Source: an uncultured Collinsella sp. | Lineage (GTDB): Bacteria; Actinomycetota; Coriobacteriia; Coriobacteriales; Coriobacteriaceae | Assembly: GCA_900541875.1 (NCBI GenBank) | Contig: UQLF01000012.1 | Coordinates: 1 to 64,000 of the forward strand | DNA: 64,000 nucleotides | Direction of reading: 5' to 3' | Shown: positions 50,850-59,838 of the stretch, one piece after another | Layout: the number at the start of each line of letters is the position of its first letter | How positions within the stretch are numbered: position 1 is the first letter of the stretch | Position numbers and translations under genes: made by a program | Notes under the pieces: generated by a model | Told to the model about the DNA's origin: nothing | Seen by the model: the letters and a program-made list of their open reading frames with translations, nothing else | Databases searched by the model: none

Positions 50850-51849
50850 GGATGCTCACCCCCTGCTCGCCCAAGTTGTGACGAATATCTTCGATATTAC
50901 CCTCGACGGTCGCGATCAACTCATCCAGTGAATCGAACACGCGCGACGGACGCAGCCAGCGCGTAAACGCCAGCGAAACGGAAGCGCCGTACAGGTCGCC
51001 CGTATAACCAATTAAATTAGCCTCGAGATGCGCAGATGCCGCATCGTCGGCATACGTTGGCGGCAGGCCGACGTTCACGGCAGCGGGCCACACGGTGTCA
51101 TCGACCAGCACCAGACCCTCATACACGCCGTCCGCAGGCACCTGAATACCATCGGGAACTTGTAGGTTTGCCGTGGGAAAGCCCATGCCAGAACCCTCGT
51201 GACGGCCGCGAATAACACCGCCACGCACCATATACGGACGGCCGAGTAACTCAGCAGCAAGCTCCACATGGCCCTGTCCGAGCTCATGCCGGATACGGGT
51301 GGCGCAAATGGCCTCACCGCCCTCGCAAAGCAAGTCGTGACCATACACGTCAACGCCGTGTTCGGCACCCCAGGCGCGCATCTCGGCAACACCAGAAGCA
51401 CCGCCTCGACCGAGGCGAAAATCGCTGCCCACGCGAATCGATCGAATATCGAGAACGCGCGACAGCAGCGCAAGAAAACCAACATGGTCGAGTGCCGCGA
51501 CCTCAGGCGTAAAGGGAACGGCCACCACTGCATCGACCCCGGTCTGAACCAAGGCATGCAGACGGTCGGCCGTCGTCATCAATTTTCGAGCGGGCGAAGA
51601 GCTCACCACAACGTCCGGGTCGGGATCGAAGGTAACTACGACCGCCTTGCAGCCATGGGCACGGGCATCGCGGACAAGCGCCGCAATGAGCTCCTGGTGT
51701 CCACGGTGCACGCCATCGAACACGCCAATGGCGATCGAGGCAGCACCCAGGTGCTCACACTTATCAAACGCATCGGCAGTAACGATGCGAGCCTCGTCCG
51801 ACTCGCCCGCGAAAAAGACACGCGCGAGCTCGCGAGCGGACAACATCAT
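50842..51849 (-). CDS. ribF: Bifunctional riboflavin kinase/FAD synthetase
   Basis: Converts riboflavin to FMN and then FAD. The 335-residue protein has the N-terminal adenylyltransferase motif AIGVFDGVHRGHQEL and the ISS-like region RATRIRHELGQG. The C-terminal kinase domain has VIRGRHEGSGMGFPTANLQ and VNVGLPPTY, with LIGYTGDLYGASVSLAF. The start overlaps the truB stop as ATGA; a second ATG follows directly. truB-ribF is a common pair. Confidence 0.95.
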   Translation of the reverse strand: MMLSARELARVFFAGESDEARIVTADAFDKCEHLGAASIAIGVFDGVHRGHQELIAALVRDARAHGCKAVVVTFDPDPDVVVSSSPARKLMTTADRLHALVQTGVDAVVAVPFTPEVAALDHVGFLALLSRVLDIRSIRVGSDFRLGRGGASGVAEMRAWGAEHGVDVYGHDLLCEGGEAICATRIRHELGQGHVELAAELLGRPYMVRGGVIRGRHEGSGMGFPTANLQVPDGIQVPADGVYEGLVLVDDTVWPAAVNVGLPPTYADDAASAHLEANLIGYTGDLYGASVSLAFTRWLRPSRVFDSLDELIATVEGNIEDIRHNLGEQGVSIRD

Positions 51850-52778
51850 CGAACACCGCCGATTGCTTGCGGAAACACGTGCTCCATAACAAAGCGGCCA
51901 CTCTCAATGCGGGCGAGCGCCTTGAGTCCCCCATCGAGCACCAACGCAAACGGCGCCTTCGAGGCATCGAAATCGGCAAGCGCACGCTCAACGGGAATGC
52001 GTCGGCCGCAGAGCAGGTCGTCGGCAAGATTGCCCGGCAAGTCAACACGCGTTGCGCCCAGGGCCGCAATGGGATCCAGGGCAAAGCCAACAGCGGACTC
52101 GGGAGAAAGCTCCTCGACCGCATGACAGACGCCAATGGATACAACACCGGAGGCCGTGCGGCGCAGCGCGGAAATGTGCGCGGCGCTGTCGCAGGCGCGG
52201 CCCAGGTCGCGAGCGAGCGCTCGGATATAGGTGCCCTTGCTCACCGAGAACGCCACGGTCCACACGCACGTATCACCTTCGCCGCCCACGGCGATCAGGT
52301 CGGCGGCATAGACCTCGACGGGGCGCGGAGGTAGGTCCACCGCATTGCCCTCGCGAGCAGACTTGTAGGCGCGAACGCCATTGACCGAGATAGCCGAAAA
52401 CGCCGGCGGCACCTGCATCTGCGGACCCAGCATGGCGGCCAAGCGCTCACGCGCATAGGCAGGATCGCGGAGCTCGTCGGCAACAGCCACCGTGCGGACC
52501 GCCTCGCCCTCCGCATCATCGGTATTGGTCTCGGAGCCAAACGAAATGTCGGCGACGTAGTTTTTCGTATCGAGCGTGAGCATACCCAGCAAACGGGTGG
52601 CCTGACCCACGCCCACCACCATGACACCCGATGCCATGGGGTCGAGCGTGCCGGCATGGCCGACGCGCCGCTCATGGAGGGCGCGCCGACATTGCGAGAC
52701 CACATCGTGGGACGTGCAGCCCACCGGCTTATCGACAGCGAGCAGCATATTCAATTGAGAAGGCGTACGACGAGCCAT
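51846..52778 (-). CDS. truB: tRNA pseudouridine(55) synthase TruB
   Basis: Forms pseudouridine 55 in the T-loop of tRNAs. The 310-residue protein begins with LLAVDKPVGCTSHDVVSQ. The catalytic Asp is in RVGHAGTLDPMASGVMVVG, and SKGTYIRALARDLG is the conserved KGTYIRSL-type motif. The C-terminal extension (about 230-310) is divergent. It is 15 bases downstream of nrnA, in the translation-factor operon. Confidence 0.96.
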   Translation of the reverse strand: MARRTPSQLNMLLAVDKPVGCTSHDVVSQCRRALHERRVGHAGTLDPMASGVMVVGVGQATRLLGMLTLDTKNYVADISFGSETNTDDAEGEAVRTVAVADELRDPAYARERLAAMLGPQMQVPPAFSAISVNGVRAYKSAREGNAVDLPPRPVEVYAADLIAVGGEGDTCVWTVAFSVSKGTYIRALARDLGRACDSAAHISALRRTASGVVSIGVCHAVEELSPESAVGFALDPIAALGATRVDLPGNLADDLLCGRRIPVERALADFDASKAPFALVLDGGLKALARIESGRFVMEHVFPQAIGGVR

Positions 52779-52793
52779 GTACCATCCAATAAG

Positions 52794-53837
52794 TTAGAGC
52801 TCGACGGTCACCGAAGCGGGATCCTCCCCCACCAGCTCGGCCAGCATGGGAAGTGCCACGGCGAGCGTCTCGCGAATTGTTCCGTTGTTGGAAAAGCCGG
52901 CGGCGGCATGATGCCCGCCACCGCCAAAGTTGGCAGCAATCTCGGACACATCGAGGTCGCCCTTGGAGCGCAGGTTGCCGCGCACCTTTGTATCGCCCTC
53001 AATGCCCTTCAGGAACAGGCAGACCTCGACGCCCATCACCGAGCGCACCACGTCAACCAGGCCATCGCACTCATCCGAGGTGACACCGCAAGCCTCAAGG
53101 TCGCTCTGGTACGCGTAGCTATACGCGACGCGCCCGTGGGCCACCGTCTTGATGCGGCCCATAACGATGGACTTGAGGTGCAAAAACTCAACGCGCATGC
53201 TCTGGTAGACCTCGAGCGCGACGCGCGCCGGATCGGCACCGTGGGCAACCAGACGCGAGGCCGCATGGAACGCAGCGGCATCGGCGTTTTGGTACTGAAA
53301 ACGGCCGGTATCGGTAACCAAGCCGCACAGCAGGCAAGTCGCAACGCCATCACGTGCGACAATGCCACAATTGTCCAAGAAGCGGTCGATGATCATAGCG
53401 CAGGCTGCAGCTTCGACGCGCCTCAGACTGAGCTCGGCAAACTCCTCGCGAGCCGGATGGTGATCGAAGCACACCACATGCTTGGAGCGGCGAAGCACCT
53501 CAGCCGAGTTGTTGAGGCGCTCGACGACCGGCACATCCACCGAGATGAACAGGTCCGGATTGCCGGTGTACGTAGATGCCGGCACCAGACGATCGGCACC
53601 CTCCATAAAGCGGTAGATGCGCGGAACCGGGTCATCGTCTGCCAGCAGCAGGGCAATGTCCTTGTTGGGGAAAAACTTCATAAGCGAAAGGCCCAGACCC
53701 AATACGGAGCCCAAGGCATCGCCATCGGGAGAAGTATGTCCAGAAATCGCAATGGAGGACGCATCCTCGATGAACTCGAGGATGCGTCGCTGAATATCTG
53801 CAGACTCGCACGAGGCGAGGTCGGCGGAATTAGTCAT
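52794..53837 (-). CDS. DHH family phosphoesterase (NrnA-like)
   Basis: A 347-residue DHH/DHHA1 protein, likely nanoRNase and pAp phosphatase (NrnA). Motif I is ISGHTSPDGDALGS, motif II ISVDVP, motif III CFDHHPAREEF and the DHHA1 motif GGGGHHAAAGFS. The metal-binding His and Asp residues are intact. The start overlaps rbfA by eight bases. The infB-rbfA-nrnA-truB order is widespread in Gram-positives. Substrates (short RNA, pAp or cyclic dinucleotide products) are inferred. Confidence 0.92.
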   Translation of the reverse strand: MTNSADLASCESADIQRRILEFIEDASSIAISGHTSPDGDALGSVLGLGLSLMKFFPNKDIALLLADDDPVPRIYRFMEGADRLVPASTYTGNPDLFISVDVPVVERLNNSAEVLRRSKHVVCFDHHPAREEFAELSLRRVEAAACAMIIDRFLDNCGIVARDGVATCLLCGLVTDTGRFQYQNADAAAFHAASRLVAHGADPARVALEVYQSMRVEFLHLKSIVMGRIKTVAHGRVAYSYAYQSDLEACGVTSDECDGLVDVVRSVMGVEVCLFLKGIEGDTKVRGNLRSKGDLDVSEIAANFGGGGHHAAAGFSNNGTIRETLAVALPMLAELVGEDPASVTVEL

Positions 53838-54240
53838 CTAAAGCTGCCTCCTGGGCGGCATCCGCTATCGGATAGCCGTCCTCGTCCTTTTCGATCGCAA
53901 GCGTGGCGGGAACGTTTTCCAGCGCACGCGTGATGCGCTCGGCCTCATCGGTCGAGCGATCGATGCGAAAATCGAGCTCGGGCGTAACACGCCAATCGAG
54001 CGAGCGAGCCAACAGGCTGCGAATACGGCCCTTGGCGCTTGCGAGCGCCTCCATGACCTCGTCGTAGCGGCTCGCATCGCACGACACGTACACACGCGCG
54101 AACGAACGGTCCACCGCGACCTCGACCGCGGTCAAAGTAACCAGGTCGAGACGCGGATCGGAAACCTCAAAGAGCAGGATATAACCAAGCTTCTCGCGAA
54201 GCTGCTCGCCCAGACGGCGGGTTGCCTGCGTTTGCTTCAT
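53830..54240 (-). CDS. rbfA: Ribosome-binding factor A
   Basis: Assists late maturation of the 30S subunit and cold adaptation. The 136-residue KH-like protein begins ATRRLGEQLREKLGYILLFEVSDPRL. It has VEVAVDRSFARVYVS, RRLGLR-type LLARSLDWRVTPELDFRID and the C-terminal NVPATLAIEKDEDGYP tail. It sits 12 bases after infB. Confidence 0.94.
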   Translation of the reverse strand: MKQTQATRRLGEQLREKLGYILLFEVSDPRLDLVTLTAVEVAVDRSFARVYVSCDASRYDEVMEALASAKGRIRSLLARSLDWRVTPELDFRIDRSTDEAERITRALENVPATLAIEKDEDGYPIADAAQEAALDD

Positions 54241-54251
54241 AGCGCTACCCC

Positions 54252-56957
54252 CTACTCGGTACGGGCAACCTGGTCGATGCGGTAACCCTCGATCTGGTCG
54301 CCGGGCTTGATGTCCTGGAAGTTCTCCAGGCCAATGCCGCCCTCGGAACCGCTCTTGAGGCTCTTAGCCTCGTCCTTGTAGTGGCGCATCGAGGCGATCT
54401 TGCCGTTGAAGACCACGATGCCGTCTCGCACCAGACGCACGGAATCGGTCGCGGCGATCTCGCCCTCCTCGACGCGGACACCGGCGGCGATACCGACTTT
54501 GGGCACCTTAAAGGTGTCCAGAACGGTCGCGGTACCCGTAGCGACCTCGACCTCGGTGGGCTTGAGCATGCCGATACGGGCGGCGTCGAGCTCCTCGAGG
54601 CACTTGTAGATGACGTCGTAGCAACGGATCTCGACGCCCTCGCGCTCGGCAGCGGAGCGGGCCTTACCGTCGGGACGGACGCCAAAGCCGATGATGATGG
54701 CGTTGGAGGCGTCGGCCAGAACGACGTCGGTCTCGTTGATGGCGCCAACGGCGGAGTGGATCGTGTTGATGCGAACCTCGGACTGATCCATCTTGTCGAG
54801 CGAGTCCTGAAGAGCCTCGATGGAGCCCTGGACGTCGGCCTTGATGATCAGGTTGAGCTCCTTGACCTCGGCGTCGGCAATGGTCTCGAAGAGGTTCTCG
54901 AGCGTGACGTGCTTCACGCGGCTCTGCTCCTCGATACGGGCCTTGAGCGAACGCTCGTCGGCCAGGGCGCGAGCCTCGCGCTCGTCCTCGAACACGCGGA
55001 ACTCGTCACCGGCGTTGGGCACGGACTGCAGGCCAAGAATCTCGACGGCGTCGGAGGGACCGGCCTCGGTGACGGCGCGGCCCTTGGGGTCGAGCATGGC
55101 GCGGACGCGACCGTAGGTAAGGCCGGCGACCAGCGTATCACCCACGTGCAGGGTACCGCGGGTCACAAGCACGGTAGCGACCGAGCCGCGGCCCTTGTCG
55201 AGCTTGGCCTCGAGGACGTTGCCAGAGGCAAAGGTGTCCGGGTTGGCCTTGAGCTCGAGCACATCTGCCTGGAGCAGCACGGTCTCCAGAAGGTCGTCGA
55301 TACCGATCTTCTGCTTGGCCGAGATGTTGACGAACATGTTCTGTCCGCCCCACTCCTCGGGGATGACGCCGTACTCGGTGAGCTCCTGGCGCACACGGTC
55401 GGGGTTGGCGCCCGGCTTATCGATCTTGTTGACGGCGACGACGATGGGAACGCCGGCGGCCTTGGCGTGGTTGATCGACTCGACCGTCTGGGGCATGACG
55501 CCGTCGTCAGCGGCGACGATCAGGATGACGATGTCGGTCACCTTGGCGCCACGGGCACGCATGGCCGTAAAGGTAGCGTGACCCGGGGTATCGATGAAGG
55601 TGATCTTGCGGTCGTTGATCATGACCTGCGAAGCGCCGATGGCCTGCGTAATGCCGCCCGCCTCGCCGGCAGCAACGCCGGTGTGACGGATGGCGTCGAG
55701 CAGTGACGTCTTGCCGTGGTCGACGTGACCCATGACGGTGACGACCGGAGCGCGCGGCTTAAGGTCGGCGGGATCGTCGTAGAACGAGAAGGTGTTCTCC
55801 TCCTCGGGGGTGATGATCTTGATCTGACGGCCCAGGTCGTCGGCGACGAGCTCGACGAGGTCGTCGGACATGGACTGCGTCATGGTGAGCGGCGTACCAA
55901 GCAGGAACAGGCGCTTGATGATGTCGTTGGCCGGAACGTCGAGCGCCTCGGCAAGCTCCTGGACGGTAACGCCCTGGGAGACCTTGATGGCGTCGAGGTC
56001 CTCGGGGTTCACGCCCTGGGCCAGCGCCTCCTCTATCTTGCGCTCCTCCTGAGCCTTGGCAGCCTCGCGCTCGCGCTTCTCCTTGCGCTTCTTGCGGCGA
56101 CCGGTGGACTCGCGAGAGGCCTCCTCGACGGCGGCGCGGGCCTCCTCGAGCACCTTCTCGCGGCTGTACTCCTCGGCCTCGCGAGCCATGCGGCTGTAGT
56201 GGTCCTCTTCGTTGTTATGACCGCCCTTGCGCTTCTTGCCCTTGCCCTGCTTATCGGGGTTGGGGAAGTCCATGCCGGCAGCGACGTTGTTGCTGGCGTT
56301 GGTGCGATGGCTGTGCGGACGGCTCTCGGAGGCGTTGCGCTCGGAGTTGTTGTCGGAAGCGTTACGACGGCCACCGCGGCGGTCGTTGTTGCCGCCACGA
56401 CGGTTACCGCGCTCGGCGGCGCGCTCGGCCTTGGCCTTGTCCTCGGCGTCCTTCTTCTCCTTGAGCACGGTCTCCTGTGCGGCGATCTGGTCGAGCAGCG
56501 AACGGAAGCGCGAACCGGAGTCGGAAGCGGGAACGGCGCGGCGCTGGGCCTCGCGGGCAGCCTCCTCCTTCTCGCGAGCAAGGCGCTCCTGCTCGGCCTT
56601 CTTCTTGGCCTCGGCCTCGGCGCGGGCAGCCTCCTCGGCAGCCTGGGCTGCGGCAAACTGGCGGCGCTCCTCCTCGCGGGCCTTCTCGGCGGCGATGCGC
56701 TCACGCTCGGCCTCGGCGGCGCGTGCGGCCTCCTCGGCGGCAGCTGCCTGCTCCTCGGCCTGCTTGGCGGCCTCGACTTCCTGAGCGCGGGCCTCGATCA
56801 CCGAGGCGAGCTGCTTGCGGACCATAGCGACATAGGCGTCCTCCAAGGTGGAGGAAGCGGACTTAGCGGGAATCTTCATATCGGCGAGATGACCCATCAG
56901 TTCCTTGGAGGTCATGCCGAACTCTTTGGCCAGGGTGGACACACGGACTTTTGCCAT
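54252..56957 (-). CDS. infB: Translation initiation factor IF-2
   Basis: GTPase that brings initiator tRNA to the 30S subunit. The 901-residue protein has an N-terminal IF2 module (VRVSTLAKEFGMTSKELMGHL). A long Glu/Ala/Arg-rich charged helical region (about 60-310) precedes the G domain, with VMGHVDHGKTSLLDAIR, IDTPGHATFTAMRARG and AVNKIDKPGANPDRV. Domains II, III and IV follow to the end. The ATG follows a GGTAGGTG-type site after two hairpins. No YlxR gene lies between nusA and infB as is usual. Confidence 0.97.
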   Translation of the reverse strand: MAKVRVSTLAKEFGMTSKELMGHLADMKIPAKSASSTLEDAYVAMVRKQLASVIEARAQEVEAAKQAEEQAAAAEEAARAAEAERERIAAEKAREEERRQFAAAQAAEEAARAEAEAKKKAEQERLAREKEEAAREAQRRAVPASDSGSRFRSLLDQIAAQETVLKEKKDAEDKAKAERAAERGNRRGGNNDRRGGRRNASDNNSERNASESRPHSHRTNASNNVAAGMDFPNPDKQGKGKKRKGGHNNEEDHYSRMAREAEEYSREKVLEEARAAVEEASRESTGRRKKRKEKREREAAKAQEERKIEEALAQGVNPEDLDAIKVSQGVTVQELAEALDVPANDIIKRLFLLGTPLTMTQSMSDDLVELVADDLGRQIKIITPEEENTFSFYDDPADLKPRAPVVTVMGHVDHGKTSLLDAIRHTGVAAGEAGGITQAIGASQVMINDRKITFIDTPGHATFTAMRARGAKVTDIVILIVAADDGVMPQTVESINHAKAAGVPIVVAVNKIDKPGANPDRVRQELTEYGVIPEEWGGQNMFVNISAKQKIGIDDLLETVLLQADVLELKANPDTFASGNVLEAKLDKGRGSVATVLVTRGTLHVGDTLVAGLTYGRVRAMLDPKGRAVTEAGPSDAVEILGLQSVPNAGDEFRVFEDEREARALADERSLKARIEEQSRVKHVTLENLFETIADAEVKELNLIIKADVQGSIEALQDSLDKMDQSEVRINTIHSAVGAINETDVVLADASNAIIIGFGVRPDGKARSAAEREGVEIRCYDVIYKCLEELDAARIGMLKPTEVEVATGTATVLDTFKVPKVGIAAGVRVEEGEIAATDSVRLVRDGIVVFNGKIASMRHYKDEAKSLKSGSEGGIGLENFQDIKPGDQIEGYRIDQVARTE

Positions 56958-56975
56958 ATGACTTCACCTACCCTT

Positions 56976-57041
56976 TCTGGCACCTTGGGTGCCTAGAGAC
57001 TGAACGAGCGTGGGAGACGCGCCGGGACCCGCCCGGCGCGG
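56976..57041 (-). other. Two hairpins between nusA and infB
   Basis: On the minus strand, a GC hairpin (CGCCGGG/CCCGGCG) lies just after the nusA stop and a GGCACC/GGTGCC hairpin lies before the infB ribosome binding site. Neither is followed by a T-run. They may be processing or attenuation structures. Confidence 0.5.
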
Positions 57042-57048
57042 CCGCGCG

Positions 57049-58296
57049 CTAGATCAGGTCCTCCGCATCATCGAAGGCGTCGGTGTCGTGGACACCGCAG
57101 AAACGGGAGCCGGGACGAGCCTGGTTGCGGCACTGGATGCCGTCCTCGGACACGTACTCGCAGCGGCGGACGTCCTCGTCCTCCTCGTCACCGATCAGGT
57201 CGGCGGCGGGCTCCTCGTGAACGGGAACGTTCTTGAGGATGTCGGCGGCAAGGGTCTCGGACTTGATGTCGATGTGCCAACCGGTCAGGCGCGCGGCGAG
57301 GCGGGCGTTCTGGCCCTCCTTGCCGATGGCGAGGGACAGCTGGTCGTCGGGCACGATGACGCCGGCGTAGGCCTTCTCCTCGTCGATGAGGACGCGGGTG
57401 ACCTTGGCAGGCGAAAGGGCGTTGGCGACGTAGACGGCAGGATCGGCATCCCAAAGGATGACGTCGACGCGCTCGCCACGGAGCTCGCCCACGACAGCGC
57501 GAACACGGCTGCCCTTGGGGCCGACACAGGCGCCCACGGGATCCAGACGGTCGTCGAGCGAGTGGACGGCGACCTTGGAGCGCTGGCCGGGCTCGCGGGC
57601 GATCGACTTGATCTGGACGGTGCCCTCATAGATCTCGGGCACCTCCTGCTCAAACAGACGACGCATGAGCTCGGGGTGGGTACGAGAGATGACAATCGGC
57701 GGACGGCTGTGCTCGCCACGAACCGGCTGAAGGTTGGAGTTGGGGTCGCGAACGTCGATAATCACGGCCTTGATGTGCTGGTTGTGCAGGTAGCGCTCGC
57801 CCATCGGACGCTCGTTGCGCTCGTTCTCGTAACGGCGCTGATCGAAGTGCGGCAGCTCGGCCTCGACGCCCTCGCGAATCTTGACGATCGTGAAGTCGGG
57901 CGTGGACTGCAGAACGGTACCGCTGATGAGATCACCGATGCGGCCGGAGAACTCCTCGTAGATCTGCTCGCGGGCGGAGTTGCGCACGATGGCGTTGATC
58001 TCGGCCTTGGCGTGCTGGGCGGCGATGCGGCTCGTGTTCTTGGGGGTGACGTCGATCTCCTCGAACTCGGTGAAGTTGCCCTCCTCGTCCATGGAATCGT
58101 CGATCGGCTCCAGGCGGTAGACATAAATCTTGCCGGTGGTGCGGTCGATGGTCACCTTGGCGCCCCACTCAAGATGCAGGATCTCGGCATAGCTCTTGGC
58201 GAGCGACTGCTCCAGGCGGTCGATCAGGTAGAGCTGGTCGATGTGCTTCTCCTGGCAAAGTTCCATCAGGGCGGACATCATGTCGGATGCTGCCAT
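57049..58296 (-). CDS. nusA: Transcription factor NusA with C-terminal Cys/His knuckle
   Basis: Modulates pausing, termination and antitermination. The 415-residue protein has an N-terminal RNAP-binding domain, an S1 domain (about 125-190) and two KH domains (PVGACVGPKGSRVRAVVGEL and LSLAIGKEGQNARLAARLTG). The last 40 residues carry C379, C389, C400 and H403 (RRCEYVSEDGIQCRN, GSRFCGVHD), spaced C-x9-C-x10-C-x2-H, followed by an acidic end. This tail is not part of standard NusA and may bind zinc. The start is one base after the rimP stop. Confidence 0.96.
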   Translation of the reverse strand: MAASDMMSALMELCQEKHIDQLYLIDRLEQSLAKSYAEILHLEWGAKVTIDRTTGKIYVYRLEPIDDSMDEEGNFTEFEEIDVTPKNTSRIAAQHAKAEINAIVRNSAREQIYEEFSGRIGDLISGTVLQSTPDFTIVKIREGVEAELPHFDQRRYENERNERPMGERYLHNQHIKAVIIDVRDPNSNLQPVRGEHSRPPIVISRTHPELMRRLFEQEVPEIYEGTVQIKSIAREPGQRSKVAVHSLDDRLDPVGACVGPKGSRVRAVVGELRGERVDVILWDADPAVYVANALSPAKVTRVLIDEEKAYAGVIVPDDQLSLAIGKEGQNARLAARLTGWHIDIKSETLAADILKNVPVHEEPAADLIGDEEDEDVRRCEYVSEDGIQCRNQARPGSRFCGVHDTDAFDDAEDLI

Positions 58297-58297
58297 C

Positions 58298-58792
58298 TTA
58301 CTTTCCTTCCTTCGCGGGCTTGAAGTCGTAGGTGGGCTTCAACTTGCACTTTTTAACATCAGAGAAATCGAGGGTAACGGACTCGCCGTCCTCGAGCTCG
58401 AGGGTCACGTTCGTCTCGGTAGCGGCGGCAATCTTGCCGGCGTACTTGCGACGGCCCTCGGTGGCGGTGGAGGTGAGCTCGCAGTTCTCGCCCACAAAGC
58501 GGGCAAAGTCACTCGGGCGGCGCAGCGGGCGCGCCATACCCGGGCTCGACACCTCGAGCGTATAGCTCGAAGAGATGGGATCGAGCTCCTCAATCACATC
58601 GCCGACCCACTTGGTGTTGGCCGTGACGTCGTTGAGCGACAGGCTCTGACCCTCGGCACCCTCGATACGCACGCGCACACAGGGGGCCTTGGTGGCACCC
58701 ACGAGCTCGACGTCGACGATGTCGACATCGTGCTGGGGAGCGACGGCCTCGAGCGCGTCGATGATCGCCTGCTCGGTCTTGGTCTTGACCAT
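58298..58792 (-). CDS. rimP: Ribosome maturation factor RimP
   Basis: Needed for 30S subunit maturation. The 164-residue protein has DVDIVDVELVGATKAPCVRVRI, SLNDVTANTKWVGDVIEELD, YTLEVSSPGMARPLRRPSDF (the family signature) and a C-terminal SH3-like domain (VTLELEDGESVTLDFSDV). The ATG at 58792 has GGAGG eight bases upstream; the frame is open further but a promoter and hairpin lie there. It is the first gene of the rimP-nusA-infB operon. Confidence 0.95.
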   Translation of the reverse strand: MVKTKTEQAIIDALEAVAPQHDVDIVDVELVGATKAPCVRVRIEGAEGQSLSLNDVTANTKWVGDVIEELDPISSSYTLEVSSPGMARPLRRPSDFARFVGENCELTSTATEGRRKYAGKIAAATETNVTLELEDGESVTLDFSDVKKCKLKPTYDFKPAKEGK

Positions 58793-58812
58793 TGCGGCAC
58801 CTCCATCCATAC

Positions 58813-58844
58813 AAAAAAGAAGCGGGGCCGAAACCCCACTTCTT
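58813..58844 (-). terminator. Intrinsic terminator in the rimP-nusA-infB leader
   Basis: AAGAAGTGGGG and CCCCGCTTCTT form an 11-bp stem (one G-U pair) around TTTCGG, followed by a T-run. It lies between the operon promoter and the rimP ribosome binding site. No minus-strand gene ends here, so it is an attenuator candidate. Confidence 0.8.
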
Positions 58845-58870
58845 TCAATTACAACTTCATTTGCAAGCAA

Positions 58871-58899
58871 ACTATACCAATAGCTGCGGAAACGTGCAA
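58871..58899 (-). promoter_or_regulatory. Strong sigma-A type promoter of rimP-nusA-infB
   Basis: TTGCAC (58899-58894) and TATAGT (58876-58871) with a 17-base spacer on the minus strand. The transcript would start about 70 bases before rimP, upstream of the leader terminator. Confidence 0.8.
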
Positions 58900-59161
58900 G
58901 CACAGTACGAATCTGCAGGTCAGCGTGCGCACAGCTTCTCCACAAGAATAGGACAATTGGTCGAGGAACCCCATGCGGCGCACCCTCAACAGCCCCAAAA
59001 CGGGCCATGCGTCCCAATCCACAGGCCCGTTCGGACCCCAAGGGCATTCCTCCCCGAGCCCCTATCGTTCAGACTTACGCTAAGGGACATTCTGCAACAA
59101 GCCAGCCAGCAAGTCGCGCAAGGACGAACCTTTTCAAATCCTCTACGGCAAGGAGGCACCT

Positions 59162-59734
59162 ATGAAACGCCTAGACACCCTCTGCATGACTGCGCTCGCC
59201 ATCGCAACATGCTCGTTGGTCCTCGTGGGCTGCGGCAACGCAAATGGCAAAACCGGAACATGCGAACCGAACCCTGGCAGCACCAAAGCCATCGAGAAAA
59301 CGACGCCATCGGAGAGCTTCGACAAAATAAACGAAGACATCGTCGATCCCCAGGGCCTGGGTCCCGATTCCCAAGAACAGTTCCCCATCGACCTTGAGGC
59401 AGACGAAAACGTCCACGTCACCTGCGTGGGCAAGGACACCGACGGCTACGGCGACGCCGCGCTCGTCTTTACGGTGTCCAACAACACCGGTGTCGACATG
59501 ATGTTTGGCGATGTGGACTCCTATGCCTACGTCAACGGTAAGGTCCGCGACGTACGCATGCGCCAGCAGGTCGCAGCGGGTGAGGAAACGCGCGCCATGC
59601 TCACCTTTGTGGGCACCTTCGACGATCCGGACTTTGATGTTAACAACGACCTCAACGACATCTACCTCAACATTTGGATGTTCGAAGAGGCAACGGGCAA
59701 CGTTTACTTTAGGGACCTGGTACACATCCCATAG
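59162..59734 (+). CDS. Putative surface lipoprotein, unknown function
   Basis: A 190-residue secreted protein. It has a basic start (MKRLDTLC), a hydrophobic helix (TALAIATCSLVLV) and the lipobox LVGC, which predicts a lipid-anchored Cys at about 24. The mature region is acidic. A beta-rich C-terminal part contains VHVTCVGKD, AALVFTVSNNTGVDMMF and ARAMLTFVG-like segments, resembling the immunoglobulin-like fold of DUF5067/DUF4352-type lipoproteins (tentative). The ATG follows AAGGAGG. Divergent from rimP. No partner genes indicate a role. Confidence 0.75.
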   Translation: MKRLDTLCMTALAIATCSLVLVGCGNANGKTGTCEPNPGSTKAIEKTTPSESFDKINEDIVDPQGLGPDSQEQFPIDLEADENVHVTCVGKDTDGYGDAALVFTVSNNTGVDMMFGDVDSYAYVNGKVRDVRMRQQVAAGEETRAMLTFVGTFDDPDFDVNNDLNDIYLNIWMFEEATGNVYFRDLVHIP

Positions 59735-59777
59735 AAGACGGTGCGACGCACTGACTAAGCAGGGCATAAAACACAAG

Positions 59778-59812
59778 ACGAGGGACGACCCAACCGGATC
59801 GCCCCTCGTTTA
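59778..59812. terminator. Bidirectional terminator between the lipoprotein gene and leuS
   Basis: ACGAGGG/CCCTCGT arms with inner CGA/TCG pairing. A T-rich stretch (TTTATTG) follows on the plus strand and CTTGTGTTTT on the minus strand. It separates convergent genes. Confidence 0.75.
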
Positions 59813-59838
59813 TTGCATGTCAGCTATGCGCGCAGCGC

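Noticed and set aside
56040..56830. Repetitive GC-rich stretch in infB as a recombination hotspot or repeat array
   Set aside because: It is the normal charged Glu/Ala/Arg helix of IF-2; codons vary and the frame is intact.
56958..57048. A small ylxR-like gene between nusA and infB
   Set aside because: The 91-base gap is too short and contains only hairpins and the infB ribosome binding site.
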